From the NCBI GenBank assembly GCA_029906195.1, contig JARWSJ010000002.1, forward strand, positions 1,178,001 through 1,242,000: DNA of 64,000 nucleotides, given 5' to 3'. Each line of letters opens with the position of its first letter. Within the stretch, counting starts at the first letter, position 1. The DNA comes from Chitinophagaceae bacterium 26-R-25 (GTDB taxonomy: Bacteria; Bacteroidota; Bacteroidia; Chitinophagales; Chitinophagaceae). The notes under the pieces are model-generated. The model was not told the origin of the DNA. It was given only the letters and a program-made list of their open reading frames with translations, and did not search any database. The position numbers and the translations under genes are program-made. Below, in pieces: positions 1-8,900 of the stretch.

Positions 1-755
1 CAAGACGCGTATTCCTTAACGAATTTCCTGGAATAGATATTAGCGATCATACCGATAGGCTTTGGATCGACAGGCACGTAAATCTTAAAAACGTAGCCGA
101 ACATGACATGGATTTTTTACAGGATGTAGAACGGGCGCATCATCGTCGGAAGCTTGAAGAAGCAGGCGAGGACGAGGTACAAGCTGCAAATACAAACGGC
201 GACAAATTGTTGAGGCATGAAAAATTCACCATTTCTCACAGCCACATTTATGGCTACGAATCAGAGGAAATGGAAAAGAGCAACTATGCAAATATCCTGA
301 GAATGCAGACAGTGCTTACTCCGACGTACGACGATATTTGGAAAGAGTTGTCAGAAAAGGAAAAATTCATTCTGTTTGACTTTGCACTCGATGGGTTTAC
401 CAACTACAAAAATCCTGATACGCTTTACGGTTTGTTTAAGAAAGGATTGCTTCGCCAGGACAGGGAAAATGGAGGCCTTATATTGATGACCTACAGTTTT
501 AGAAATTATCTTATCAGCAAATCAGATACACCGGAAATAGAAAGGCTGCGAAGAATTGTAAACCGCGGCGGCACATGGAAGTTGATTCAGAATATTTTCT
601 TTGTCACTTTACTGATGGTTTTTGCCTATCTCATCATCACACGCCAGGAAGTTTCTACAAAAATAGCTGCCATCATTTCCGGACTGGTGTCGCTGGTGCC
701 CGCATTGATAAAACTGTTTGACAGGAAGACCGCGGATAGCACGGAGAAGAATTGA
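1..755 (+). CDS. C-terminal part of an unknown membrane-anchored protein (5' end outside the window)
   Basis: The frame is open from base 3 with no stop upstream, so the gene starts before the window; the first Met at 108 is probably internal. A helical region contains a winged-helix-like stretch (EKFILFDFALDGF, then LMTYSFRNYLI). This is followed by two membrane segments near the C-terminus (FFVTLLMVFAYLII and IAAIISGLVSLVPALI) and a short charged tail. I do not recognise the family with certainty. Large Bacteroidota membrane proteins with an upstream ATPase part can end like this, but that is a guess. The last codons (aat tga at 750-755) lie inside the intergenic repeat that follows, so the repeat supplies the stop. 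It converges with the serine dehydratase gene. Confidence 0.6.
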   Translation, partial: RRVFLNEFPGIDISDHTDRLWIDRHVNLKNVAEHDMDFLQDVERAHHRRKLEEAGEDEVQAANTNGDKLLRHEKFTISHSHIYGYESEEMEKSNYANILRMQTVLTPTYDDIWKELSEKEKFILFDFALDGFTNYKNPDTLYGLFKKGLLRQDRENGGLILMTYSFRNYLISKSDTPEIERLRRIVNRGGTWKLIQNIFFVTLLMVFAYLIITRQEVSTKIAAIISGLVSLVPALIKLFDRKTADSTEKN

Positions 756-906
756 AAGTTGAAAATTGAAAGTTGAAAATGGGAGGAAATTGAAAATTGA
801 AAATTGAAAATTGAAAATGAAATGATCAGCACTCAGGACGTTTCAATACACTCTGAGAAATCAGACCTTAAAGCATTTTCAATTTTCAACTTTCAATTTT
901 CAATTA
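750..906. repeat. Inverted TTGAAAA heptad-repeat element 1
   Basis: The left arm (750-819) is made of 7-bp units TTGAAAA/TTGAAAG, interrupted by gggagga. The centre is about 55 bp, and the right arm (about 875-906) is the reverse complement of the arm unit. It sits between two convergent genes and provides the stop codon of the first. In RNA it would form a long AU-rich hairpin and might act as a terminator in both directions, though there is no clean U-tract design. Confidence 0.85.
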
Positions 907-908
907 AA

Positions 909-2333
909 CTAGCATTCACTCAGGCTCAGCGGAATATGCACTGCCAGCCCGCCATCAGCTGTTTCTTTGTATTTGCTGTCCATGTCGAGAGCGGTTTCCC
1001 ACATGGTTTTTACCACAGTATCGAGAGAGACTTTTGCGAAGTCTGGTGCGCTTTGCAATGCCAGTGAGGACGCGGTAATTGCTTTGATGGCACCCATTGT
1101 ATTTCTCTCAATACAAGGTACCTGCACAAGGCCTCCGATTGGGTCGCAGGTAAGTCCGAGGTGATGTTCCATTGCGATCTCTGCGGCCATCAATGCCTGG
1201 CGCTGTGTGCCACCGCGGCTTTCAGTAAGTGCGGCAGCGGCCATTGCGGAAGATACACCAATCTCAGCCTGGCATCCGCCCATTGCCGCAGAAATGGTAG
1301 CGCCTTTTTTAAAGATGCTTCCCACTTCAGAAGCGGTTAACATAAACTGAATGATCTTGTCATCATTCAAGGCATTGTCCGTAACAATAAAGTATTGCAA
1401 CACCGCAGGAATAACACCCGCTGCGCCGTTTGTAGGAGCCGTTACCACGCGGCCAAAAGAAGCGTTTTCTTCATTTACTGCTAAAGCAAAACAGCTTACC
1501 CAATCCAGCACATATTTAAAATCATTACCACCAGCACGGATCGCTTCTACCCAACTTTCATAATCGTTGTAAGGGCGGCCGGCAATTAATTTTTTATTAA
1601 GATCAGCGGCTCTTCTTTTTACCAGCAATCCACCGGGCAGCATACCTTGTTGGTGACAACCACGATAGATGGATTCACGCATTGCTTTCCAGATTTGCAA
1701 AATGCCTTTGCGAGTCTCAGCTTCGCTGCGCCATGCATTTTCATTCTCCATTACCACTTCATGAATCGCAAGGCCTGTTTTCATGCACCAGTGTGACAGG
1801 TCTTCACTTTTGTCAATGGGGAAAGGCAGTTGAACAATATCCTTTGAAGCGATCGATTCATTTTCCTTTACCACAAAGCCTCCGCCGACAGAGTAGTAGG
1901 TTTCGCAAGTGTTATTGCCATCTTCAAAAGTTGCAAGGAAACTTAAAGCGTTTGGATGGTAGGGAAGTGACTCGTTGAAAAGGAACGTAAGATCATCGGC
2001 GACAACGAAGTCGATTTTGTGCGACCCGTCCAACGTTAAACTGCAATCGTTTTTTATCGCCAGTATTTTGTTGTTGATCTCGTTTACATCAATCGTTACG
2101 GGATCTTCACCGCCGAGGCCAAGTAGTACCGCAACATCGGTTCCGTGGCCCTTGCCGGTCTTGGCAAGAGAGCCGTATAGCAGCACTTTCAGTGATTTTA
2201 CCTTATCTAGTTTGCCCTGGTTTTTCAGCGATTGAAGGAATTGCAGCGCAGCCTTCCATGGTCCCAAAGTATGTGAACTGGAAGGGCCCACGCCAATTTT
2301 AAATATGTCAAATACGGATATAGCCTCTCTCAA
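909..2333 (-). CDS. sdaA: L-serine ammonia-lyase, iron-sulfur type (single chain)
   Basis: Deaminates L-serine to pyruvate and ammonia in the cytosol using an oxygen-sensitive [4Fe-4S] cluster. The 474 residues carry the N-terminal beta-domain motif [12 protein letters not shown] (residues 15-26) and the C-terminal catalytic domain. Cys354 (GGCQAE), Cys396 (LTCDPIGG) and Cys407 (VPCIERN) are the expected three cluster ligands. The protein ends in Cys474. In characterised single-chain enzymes a C-terminal Cys folds into the active site as the fourth iron ligand until serine displaces it, so the same tail is likely here. The start is TTG at 2333, because an in-frame stop lies two codons upstream. 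It converges with the partial gene on its 3' side. Confidence 0.95.
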   Translation of the reverse strand: MREAISVFDIFKIGVGPSSSHTLGPWKAALQFLQSLKNQGKLDKVKSLKVLLYGSLAKTGKGHGTDVAVLLGLGGEDPVTIDVNEINNKILAIKNDCSLTLDGSHKIDFVVADDLTFLFNESLPYHPNALSFLATFEDGNNTCETYYSVGGGFVVKENESIASKDIVQLPFPIDKSEDLSHWCMKTGLAIHEVVMENENAWRSEAETRKGILQIWKAMRESIYRGCHQQGMLPGGLLVKRRAADLNKKLIAGRPYNDYESWVEAIRAGGNDFKYVLDWVSCFALAVNEENASFGRVVTAPTNGAAGVIPAVLQYFIVTDNALNDDKIIQFMLTASEVGSIFKKGATISAAMGGCQAEIGVSSAMAAAALTESRGGTQRQALMAAEIAMEHHLGLTCDPIGGLVQVPCIERNTMGAIKAITASSLALQSAPDFAKVSLDTVVKTMWETALDMDSKYKETADGGLAVHIPLSLSEC

Positions 2334-2430
2334 TGTTTAATTTTTTTGCAAAATAAGAAAGTGTGGTGAATACATATTTTCCGAATGTACATACGTTACA
2401 AAAAAACAGGCAAACAGCTGGTTTTTAGTC

Positions 2431-2456
2431 ATAAAAAAGTCCCGTAAGGCGGGACG
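2431..2456 (-). terminator. Rho-independent terminator after the FKBP lipoprotein gene
   Basis: On the minus strand GTCCCG-CCTTA-CGGGAC is followed directly by TTTTTT (stem 2439-2455). It lies 20 bp beyond the stop codon of the FKBP gene and before sdaA, so it separates the two transcripts. Confidence 0.8.
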
Positions 2457-2476
2457 AAATCAACTAAAGACAGTAT

Positions 2477-2962
2477 CTATTGAACGTTTAGCAATTCTAT
2501 GTCAAAAACGAGAATGGAGTTTGCCGGCACCCTTACGTTGTTGTTTCCATCCAAAATAGGAGTGCACCCATAGCCGTAAGAAGAGGGGAGAATGAGTTTT
2601 ATTTTTCCACCTTTTTTAATAAGCGGTAAACCTATTTGAAAGCCGGTAACAAGGCTGGTCATGGGCCATTCCTTATTTGACGCGCTATCGCAAACAACAT
2701 TATTAAGCAATTTGCCGATATAATTGATAGTTACTTTTGAAGTATTGCCGGGAGAGATTCCTGTACCGGGAGTAATGATCTGATAATATATGCCCGAATT
2801 ATCGCGACTCGCATTAATGCCATTTTCGGAAATATATTTTAGAATATCCGGTTCTTCTTGTGCGACCGGAACTGCGTCACAGGATTTATTTTTTTTTGAA
2901 CAACTCACAGCAACGATCATCAACAGGGCAAGGATCGATAAGCACGAAACAATTCTCTTCAT
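2477..2962 (-). CDS. FKBP-type peptidyl-prolyl cis-trans isomerase, lipoprotein
   Basis: Predicted periplasm-facing proline isomerase/foldase of 161 residues. The N-terminus is a lipoprotein signal with the lipobox VAVSC (Cys21), so it should be membrane anchored. A linker leads into an FKBP domain of about 110 residues: KVTINYIGKLLNN, then GFQIGLPLIKKGGKIKLILP and SSYGYGC, ending with PANSILVFDIELLNV. These match the FKBP core around the active site (VxVxYxG, W/F-x-E/I-G-L-x-x-M/I, P-x-x-x-x-Y-G, L-x-F-x-V-E-L). The typical aromatic W is replaced by an Ile in FQIGL, so activity may be altered. Bacteroidota have many such small lipoprotein FKBPs. It has its own terminator at 2431-2456 and no partner gene. 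Confidence 0.9.
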   Translation of the reverse strand: MKRIVSCLSILALLMIVAVSCSKKNKSCDAVPVAQEEPDILKYISENGINASRDNSGIYYQIITPGTGISPGNTSKVTINYIGKLLNNVVCDSASNKEWPMTSLVTGFQIGLPLIKKGGKIKLILPSSYGYGCTPILDGNNNVRVPANSILVFDIELLNVQ

Positions 2963-3033
2963 TTATAGTAAGTATTGGAGTAGTAAGATACAACAATATG
3001 ACAAACGAAAGAGCGGGAATGCTGCGCGTCTTC

Positions 3034-3153
3034 AGTTGAAAATTGAAAGTTGAAAATTGAAAATGACGAAATCAAAGACTCGGATAGGTGCCAATTACAC
3101 TGGCGGTCAAACATGAAGCGTTTTCAATTTTCAACTTTCAATTTTCAATTTTC
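3034..3153. repeat. Inverted TTGAAAA heptad-repeat element 2
   Basis: The left arm at 3034-3064 and right arm at about 3120-3153 are reverse complements (AATTGAAAGTTGAAAATTGA type), with a 55-bp unique centre. The right arm overlaps the end of the small membrane protein gene at 3138 and encodes its last residues KIEN plus the TGA stop. Confidence 0.85.
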
Positions 3154-3467
3154 CGTTTCTCCTCCATCGTTCTCTTCGCCACAAACTCCTTATACCTCTG
3201 CTCGTTCATATCCCACTGGTGGCGCTTGTAAAAAATAGCGATGAATGTGATGATGATGAGAAGGGCAATCACGAGTACCATTGGGTTGAATTCTGCCATG
3301 GCAGTCATTTGGGCCCTTTTGTACCAGCCCGAAGAAAAATTGATGGCAATGGGAACAGCAAAGGCAAGCCCGATTGGTAAACCTATGTACCATTGCTTTG
3401 TTATTTTTTTTTCTTTATCCCTGTTTTTCTCCCAATATTCTATGAATCGTAGCTCGTGATCAGTCAT
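3138..3467 (-). CDS. Small two-helix membrane protein, unknown function
   Basis: 109 residues: a charged N-terminus (ELRFIEYWEKNRDKEKK), a first membrane helix (WYIGLPIGLAFAVPIAI), a short loop, a second helix (PMVLVIALLIIITFIAIFY), and a basic C-terminal tail. The layout is common among conserved hypothetical membrane proteins of Bacteroidota; no function can be assigned. The start ATG at 3467 is 13 bp from an exact Bacteroidota promoter box (3480-3487). The final residues KIEN and the stop codon come from the adjacent repeat arm, so the native C-terminus has probably been replaced. Confidence 0.75.
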   Translation of the reverse strand: MTDHELRFIEYWEKNRDKEKKITKQWYIGLPIGLAFAVPIAINFSSGWYKRAQMTAMAEFNPMVLVIALLIIITFIAIFYKRHQWDMNEQRYKEFVAKRTMEEKRKIEN

Positions 3468-3479
3468 CTAATTTTTTTG

Positions 3480-3487
3480 CAAAGATA
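3480..3487 (-). promoter_or_regulatory. Bacteroidota -7 promoter box (TATCTTTG)
   Basis: Minus-strand TATCTTTG fits the consensus TAnnTTTG exactly and lies 13 bp upstream of the ATG at 3467. Transcription would start only a few bases before the start codon. No clear -33 TTTG was found. Confidence 0.6.
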
Positions 3488-3496
3488 CCTCGTGTT

Positions 3497-3587
3497 AAGT
3501 CAAAAGGAAAAAGGAAAAAGTCAAAAGCGCTGCCTGTCACAACGCGGATTTTTACTTTTGGTTTTTGATTTTTTACTTTTGACTTAG
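3497..3587. repeat. Inverted GTCAAAA-type repeat element
   Basis: Left arm AAGTCAAAAGGAAAAAGG and following copies at 3497-3527; right arm at about 3549-3587 reads TTTTTACTTTTG...ACTTTTGACTT. The arms pair over about 30 bp around a 22-bp centre. It lies between two divergently transcribed genes, so it is not simply a terminator. Confidence 0.75.
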
Positions 3588-3688
3588 CCTCAGATGCAGT
3601 AAAATCAAGGATTTCTTTTTATATATCTGTTATAAATCAATCGCTTAACGTATTTTTACTGTAAATTGTAAAAGAAAAAGCCAATACT

Positions 3689-4654
3689 TTGAAACTAGAT
3701 ATATTATTTTCCCAATACTTGTACCAGCACAAAAAACTGGTTTTGCCTGGTATAGGCACATTCACGCTTGATCCTGCGGCAGCCATTCCGGATGAAACTG
3801 AAAAGCAACGGAGTGCAGTTACTGGTATTACATACGATGCAAAAGCTGTCCCCAAAATAGAAGAAGAACTGATTGAATTCATTCGCAGCCACACCGGTAA
3901 AATACGTCCGCTGGCGGTGTCAGATATCGAGTCTTACATTTCTTTGAGTTCACAATTGCTCAACATTGGTAATCCGCTGTATATCGATGGCATTGGTACT
4001 TTGATAAAAGGTAAAGATGGTCGATTGAGCTTTACTCCCGGCAGTTATGCGTCTACCAAGTTGGAGGACCTTACTGTTATCAGAGAATCCACAGAACCAC
4101 GAAGACACGACGAAACTTTCACCAGGCGCGAATCTTCAGGAAACAATGCCCGTCAGCTTTTGATAGGTATTGCAGCACTGATCACACTCGGCATTATTGG
4201 TGGTGGTGCGTACTATTTATATCAAAGCAACGCGCACAAGAAAACGACTGAAACCGAAGCGACGGACACTATTGCGAATGCGGTTGTGACAGACTCAACC
4301 GGCAGGACAAGTGGCAACGCATATATGCCCGACAGCAACCTGATTGCGAGGGACAGTGCGGCAATTAAAAGGAGAGCAGATAGTTTGGCAGCTGCGCAAA
4401 ATGGCTCACAGCAGCCGGATGCAAGTGGTAAAATGCCTTTGAAATATGTGCTGGAAGTAACTGCCAACAAAAACAGGGCATTGAGAAGATATGCTCAATT
4501 GAAGGATAATGGCAACAATATTCAAATGGATGTAGCGCCGGATTCTTCCAGCTTCAAATTGTATTTTGTGATACCTTCTGCGTACAGCGATACCATTCAC
4601 ATCAAAGATTCACTGACACGCTTTTTCCTGAACAAAGTGCGAATTGAAAAATGA
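3689..4654 (+). CDS. HU-CCDC81-like and SPOR-like domain membrane protein
   Basis: 321 residues. The N-terminal half resembles the paired prokaryotic CCDC81-like HU domains of Bacteroidota: LFSQYLYQHKKLVLPGIGTF, residues 7-26, and a second repeat around residues 85-115 with PLYIDGIGTLIKGKDG. A single membrane helix follows (residues about 156-178), then a Ser/Thr/Ala-rich linker. The C-terminus (about 245-320) looks like a SPOR-type fold (YVLEVTANKNRALRRYAQL). SPOR domains bind denuded peptidoglycan at division sites, so a role in envelope or division is plausible but inferred. The start is TTG at 3689, where the HU motif begins. Its last 4 bp overlap the DUF985 gene, so the two form an operon. 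Confidence 0.8.
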   Translation: MKLDILFSQYLYQHKKLVLPGIGTFTLDPAAAIPDETEKQRSAVTGITYDAKAVPKIEEELIEFIRSHTGKIRPLAVSDIESYISLSSQLLNIGNPLYIDGIGTLIKGKDGRLSFTPGSYASTKLEDLTVIRESTEPRRHDETFTRRESSGNNARQLLIGIAALITLGIIGGGAYYLYQSNAHKKTTETEATDTIANAVVTDSTGRTSGNAYMPDSNLIARDSAAIKRRADSLAAAQNGSQQPDASGKMPLKYVLEVTANKNRALRRYAQLKDNGNNIQMDVAPDSSSFKLYFVIPSAYSDTIHIKDSLTRFFLNKVRIEK

Positions 4655-5166
4655 GTAACCATCAGCTCCGGTCCCCCGCATATTGGATAGAAAAGTTGCA
4701 GATGCAGGAACATATTGAAGGCGGTGCTTTCAAAGAGGTGTACAGATCGGAGATGGTCATTCCACAGGCTGTGTTGTCAGAAGAATTTAAAGGAAATCGC
4801 AACGCAGGAACCAGTATATATTTTTTATTACAACAGGGCCAGTTTTCAGCGTTGCATAGAATTGCATCGGATGAGATCTGGCATTTTTATTACGGTGACC
4901 CGCTTACTGTGTACGAAATCACTACCGCCGGCGAATTGATCGAACACAAGCTGGGCGCCAATTTCGAAGCCGGCGAACGATTTCAGTGTGTTGTAAAAGC
5001 CGGCAGCTGGTTTGGTGCGCAACCGGCACTCGAAAGTTCATATTCACTCGTTGGTTGCACCGTGGCCCCCGGCTTCGATTTCGCCGATTTTGAATTAGCC
5101 CGGAAGGAGAGTTTGCTCCTCCAATATCCCCATTTGAGTAATGTGATCAGGATGCTTTGCAAATAA
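4651..5166 (+). CDS. Cupin superfamily protein, DUF985 (Cupin_5)
   Basis: 171 residues, near the usual family length. Diagnostic stretches: EGGAFKEVYRSE (residues 22-33), then TSIYFLLQQGQFSALHRIAS and DEIWHFYYGDPLTVYEI, and the C-terminal APGFDFADFELA. The fold is a single double-stranded beta-helix; the His/Glu/Asp residues here could bind a metal, but no reaction is established for the family. It starts with ATGA overlapping the stop of the upstream HU/SPOR gene, showing translational coupling. Its TAA stop merges with the left arm of the following TTAAGAA repeat. Confidence 0.9.
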   Translation: MSNHQLRSPAYWIEKLQMQEHIEGGAFKEVYRSEMVIPQAVLSEEFKGNRNAGTSIYFLLQQGQFSALHRIASDEIWHFYYGDPLTVYEITTAGELIEHKLGANFEAGERFQCVVKAGSWFGAQPALESSYSLVGCTVAPGFDFADFELARKESLLLQYPHLSNVIRMLCK

Positions 5167-5320
5167 TTAAGAATTAAGAATTAGGAATTAAGAATTGTTT
5201 GTGTGCAGCATGTTGAGTGTTAGTCAAGTTCTGTTTTCTTTTTGAAATTAGTGGACTCTGCATTTGTTAGCCTGTTCCACAGAATGAATTCTTAATTCTT
5301 AATTCCTAATTCTTAATTCA
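5163..5320. repeat. Inverted TTAAGAA heptad-repeat element (first copy)
   Basis: The left arm (5163-5196) consists of TTAAGAA/TTAGGAA heptads and the right arm (about 5287-5320) is its inverted copy. The 90-bp centre begins with GTTTGTGTGCAGC and ends with CTGTTCCACAGAATG. Both edge motifs recur next to arms of other elements: the first, inverted, at 53738-53750 and the second at 33144-33158. The left arm starts at the cupin gene's stop codon. Confidence 0.9.
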
Positions 5321-5321
5321 A

Positions 5322-5347
5322 TAAAAAAAGCCGATCAAACGATCGGC
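5322..5347 (-). terminator. Rho-independent terminator (minus strand)
   Basis: Perfect stem GCCGATC-AAAC-GATCGGC at 5330-5347, with a run of seven T on the minus strand (A at 5323-5329). It faces the small minus-strand gene ending at 5449 and supports that gene being transcribed. Confidence 0.7.
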
Positions 5348-5448
5348 AATTTCTCAGAATAGGTTAATGGTAAAATGGTTTCGAAAAGTAATTTGAGGTA
5401 AGCCAGAGATAAGGTCCAACAAGGTCAAGGTATAATGGCAATGAGTAT

Positions 5449-5712
5449 TTAGAACAGAACCCGGTCTTTATGCGACTGGTTGTTACACTCCGGTAAATCC
5501 GGATGTTTCAACTTTAATTCCTCAAGCATTTTTGACTGCTCCTTCATCGGTCTCACTGTGGCTTGCTTCCCAGGGTACATAATTACTTTTAGTACCGTAT
5601 TACCTTTTGGAGGCATGTAGTCATTAATTTTAATGATGTTTGATTTCATGCCTTTTAAAGCTAAAATTCTATGCCCAAAAGCTGCCCTTGAAAAACTGTC
5701 TTTACTGAGCAT
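5449..5712 (-). CDS. Small protein of unknown function
   Basis: 87 residues, rich in Lys and hydrophobic residues, with no signal peptide or membrane helix and no family I recognise. Support for it being real: an ATG start, codon use like its neighbours (KGMKSNIIKINDYMPPKGN reads as ordinary protein), and a minus-strand terminator 100 bp after its stop. It stands alone between the cupin gene and tamB, both on the other strand. It could still be a spurious frame. Confidence 0.45.
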   Translation of the reverse strand: MLSKDSFSRAAFGHRILALKGMKSNIIKINDYMPPKGNTVLKVIMYPGKQATVRPMKEQSKMLEELKLKHPDLPECNNQSHKDRVLF

Positions 5713-5905
5713 TATTTTCTACAAACAAATTTGAGTCACGGGTAAAAAAAGATGTGAAAACGGGAGAAACCTTTTACGCAAATAATTGTAGAAATAAATG
5801 CACAGGTTGTTCCTGAGCTTATATAACCATTTGCGAAACGCCTCGTCTTAAGACGGTCTGTTAATTGCTTTGTTTCAACAATAAAGAACTATTTTTTATA
5901 TTAAT

Positions 5906-8900
5906 ATGGTTTTGAAGAAACTCAATTTTAATGCTGCTTTTGTCAAAAAAACAATCCGTATTATTTTAAAAATAGTCGTGGGGCTTATCATCTTTTTCAT
6001 ACTTATTGTTGTGCTGATTCTCACACCTCCTGTTCAGCAATTCATCAAGGGGAAAGCAGAGACCTATCTGCAGAATAAGTTAAAAACAAAAGTTTCGGTA
6101 GGTCGCATTTACATAGGATTGCCAAAAAGCGTAGTACTCGAAAATATTTATCTTGAAGATCGCTCAAAAGATACGTTGCTATACGGAGGGAAGATAAGTA
6201 TAGACATCGCTTTGTTTAAATTGCTCAAAAGCAATGTTGAGGTAAACAATATCGAGCTGGACAACATTACCGCAAAAGTAAAACGCACACTGCCCGATAC
6301 CACGTTTAATTTCCAGTTTATCATAGACGCGTTTGCCAGCAAAGAGCCAGCAAAACCAAAAGATACAACGTCATCTTCCACTAACATTTCCTTAAACAAA
6401 ATTGCCCTCAATAAAATTCGTGTCGTATATAAAGATGCTGTAACCGGTAACGATGTGGAGCTCTGGTTAAACCACTTCGATACGAAGATTGACAAATTTG
6501 ACCTGGAAAAAAAAGACTTCGACATACCCCGCATCAATCTCGATGGTTTATCAGGAAAGATTTATCAAAACAAACCGTTGGTGAAATCTGAGCCGGCAGA
6601 AAAAGATATCCAGGATGCACAGAAACCTTCAGCAGTTTCTATTGCTTTAAAAAATATAGACATCACGAAAATAAATGTTGATTTCAGAAATGATGTGTCA
6701 GCATTTTATACAAACCTTAATCTTACAAAGCTTGGTGTAGAGGTAAAGAAAATTGATCTGCAAAAAAAGATCATTCAGTTAAAAGGATTGACGCTTCAGC
6801 AAACAACCGCAGACATTCGCTTGGGAAAAAAAGAAGAGGCAAAAGTTATTGCGAAAGAAGCAAAGCAGGAAGTTGTGGCGCAAAAAGAAGCAGGCTGGGA
6901 TGTAAGCGTGGCCAATATTTCACTGGATCAAAACAATATTAAGTTTGACAATGACAATAATCCCCGCCAAAAATATGGGATGGATTACGGCCACATAAAA
7001 GCGGATTCACTCACACTCCATGTGGATGGGCTTGTGTACAACGATGATAAAATTGCAGGCACCATCACAAAAGGAAGTTTGAAAGAACAAAGCGGCTTTG
7101 TGTTGCAGCAATTGCAAACGGAATTTTTGTATGGGTCCAAAGAATCTCATCTCAAAGGACTGTACCTTAAAACGCCCGGAACAGAACTACGAAGAGAAGC
7201 CACTATATACTATTCATCAATTGATGCGCTGGCAAAAGATCTGAAAAATTTGCAACTCGAGTTGAACCTGCAAAACAGCCGGGTGCAGGTAAAAGATATA
7301 CTCACCTTTGTGCCGGATTTGCGCAAGCAGCCTGCATTTGCTGATCCTTCAAAAACATGGTTTCTAAATGGAATAGTAAGAGGGAAATTGTCAAATCTGA
7401 TCATTCCTAAATTGCAGGTGAGTGGTTTAAATGAAACATCTGTTGACGTAAGCGGCACGATAAAAGGTTTGCCTGATGTAAAAAATATCGCGGCAAATCT
7501 TACCATTAATAAAATAGCAACCAGTAAGAAAGATCTTGATCTTTTTTTACCGCCCAATACGTTGCCGAAAAATATTACGCTGCCAGACAAGATCGCATTG
7601 CAGGGCAAATTTTCCGGAGGCATGACGGCAGCAAACGCTGACCTGTTGCTTACTACCAATCTTGGCTCTGCAAAAATAAAAGGACAGGGAAGAAATTTTA
7701 CTGACAAAAACAAAGCAGTGTACGATGTGGTGGTAGAAACAAGATCGCTTGATCTCGGTACAATTTTGCAGCACAAAGAAATGCTCGGCAAATTCACGCT
7801 GACGGCCAGTGCGAAAGGAACCGGCTACAACCCGAAAACTGCAAATGCTGTAGTGAAAGGCACTTTGAAGAGTGGTGTCATAAAAAAGTATGAATACAAA
7901 AACTTAAACTTCAATGCAGCAATTGCCGATCAATTGCTAAAAGCAGATGCATCGATTCATGATCAAAATATTGACATCACTTTAGAAGGCGAAGGAAATT
8001 TTGCTGCCAATGATCCTGCAGCCAAATTTCACATCATGGTAGATAGTGTGAAAACTGCGCAATTGCATTTTACAACAGATTCGATCATTTACAGGGGCGA
8101 GATCACCGGCGATTTTCCAAGAGTAAACATTGATAGTTTGGAGGGCGAGGCGTCCATTGCAAAATCATTGCTCATCCTGAACGGCAGGCGCATACAAATG
8201 GACAGCATCATTCTGGCTTCCGGAAAAACAGACAGTGGCCAGTTTGTAACATTGCGCAGCGATATAGCTGATCTGCAATTGCGCGGAAAATATTATCTGT
8301 CTGAAATAGCAACCGTTTTTCAGCAAGCTATTCAGCCTTATTTCGCCATCATGCATGATACGGCGATGAAAAAACTAAGGCCGTATGATTTTTCTTTAAC
8401 CGGAACAGTAAGAAACAATAAAACACTGCAGACTTTCGAGCCCAACCTTAAAGATCTGCGCGACATTACGCTTCGCAGTCATTTCTCTGAACCTGAATGG
8501 AGAGTGCATTTGGAAGCTCCTTCAATTATTTATGCAACAGATACAGTACAAAACTTTGTGCTAAAAGCAGGAAATATCGACAGTGCAGCGCTGGTTACCA
8601 TTGGGGTGCAAAAAGTAATGATCGGCAAAAGTGTATCGATGAGTGGCATTACGATCAACAGTAAATTGGAGGACAACAAGATCAACGCAAGAATTGGCAT
8701 AAAGGATAAAGTTGGAAAGCAGAAGTATTTCTTTGACCTCGACTTTCAACAACCGCAAAAAGATGATTATGTTTTTTCCCTAAGAAAAGATTCGCTGTTG
8801 CTTAACTACACCAAGTGGAACACCACTGATAGCAATCGGATTTCTTACGGCAAAACGGGAATCAATGTGAAGGATTTCGAACTAAGCAATGGCAACCAAA

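Noticed and set aside
626..1067. Short frames across the TTGAAAA repeats, for example 626-832 and 804-1067
   Set aside because: They read the repeat units as low-complexity peptides (FNFQF, KIEN) and overlap real genes; they are by-products of the repeat.
7210..7797. 195-residue minus-strand frame inside tamB
   Set aside because: Antisense to a strongly supported gene; composition reflects the complementary codons.
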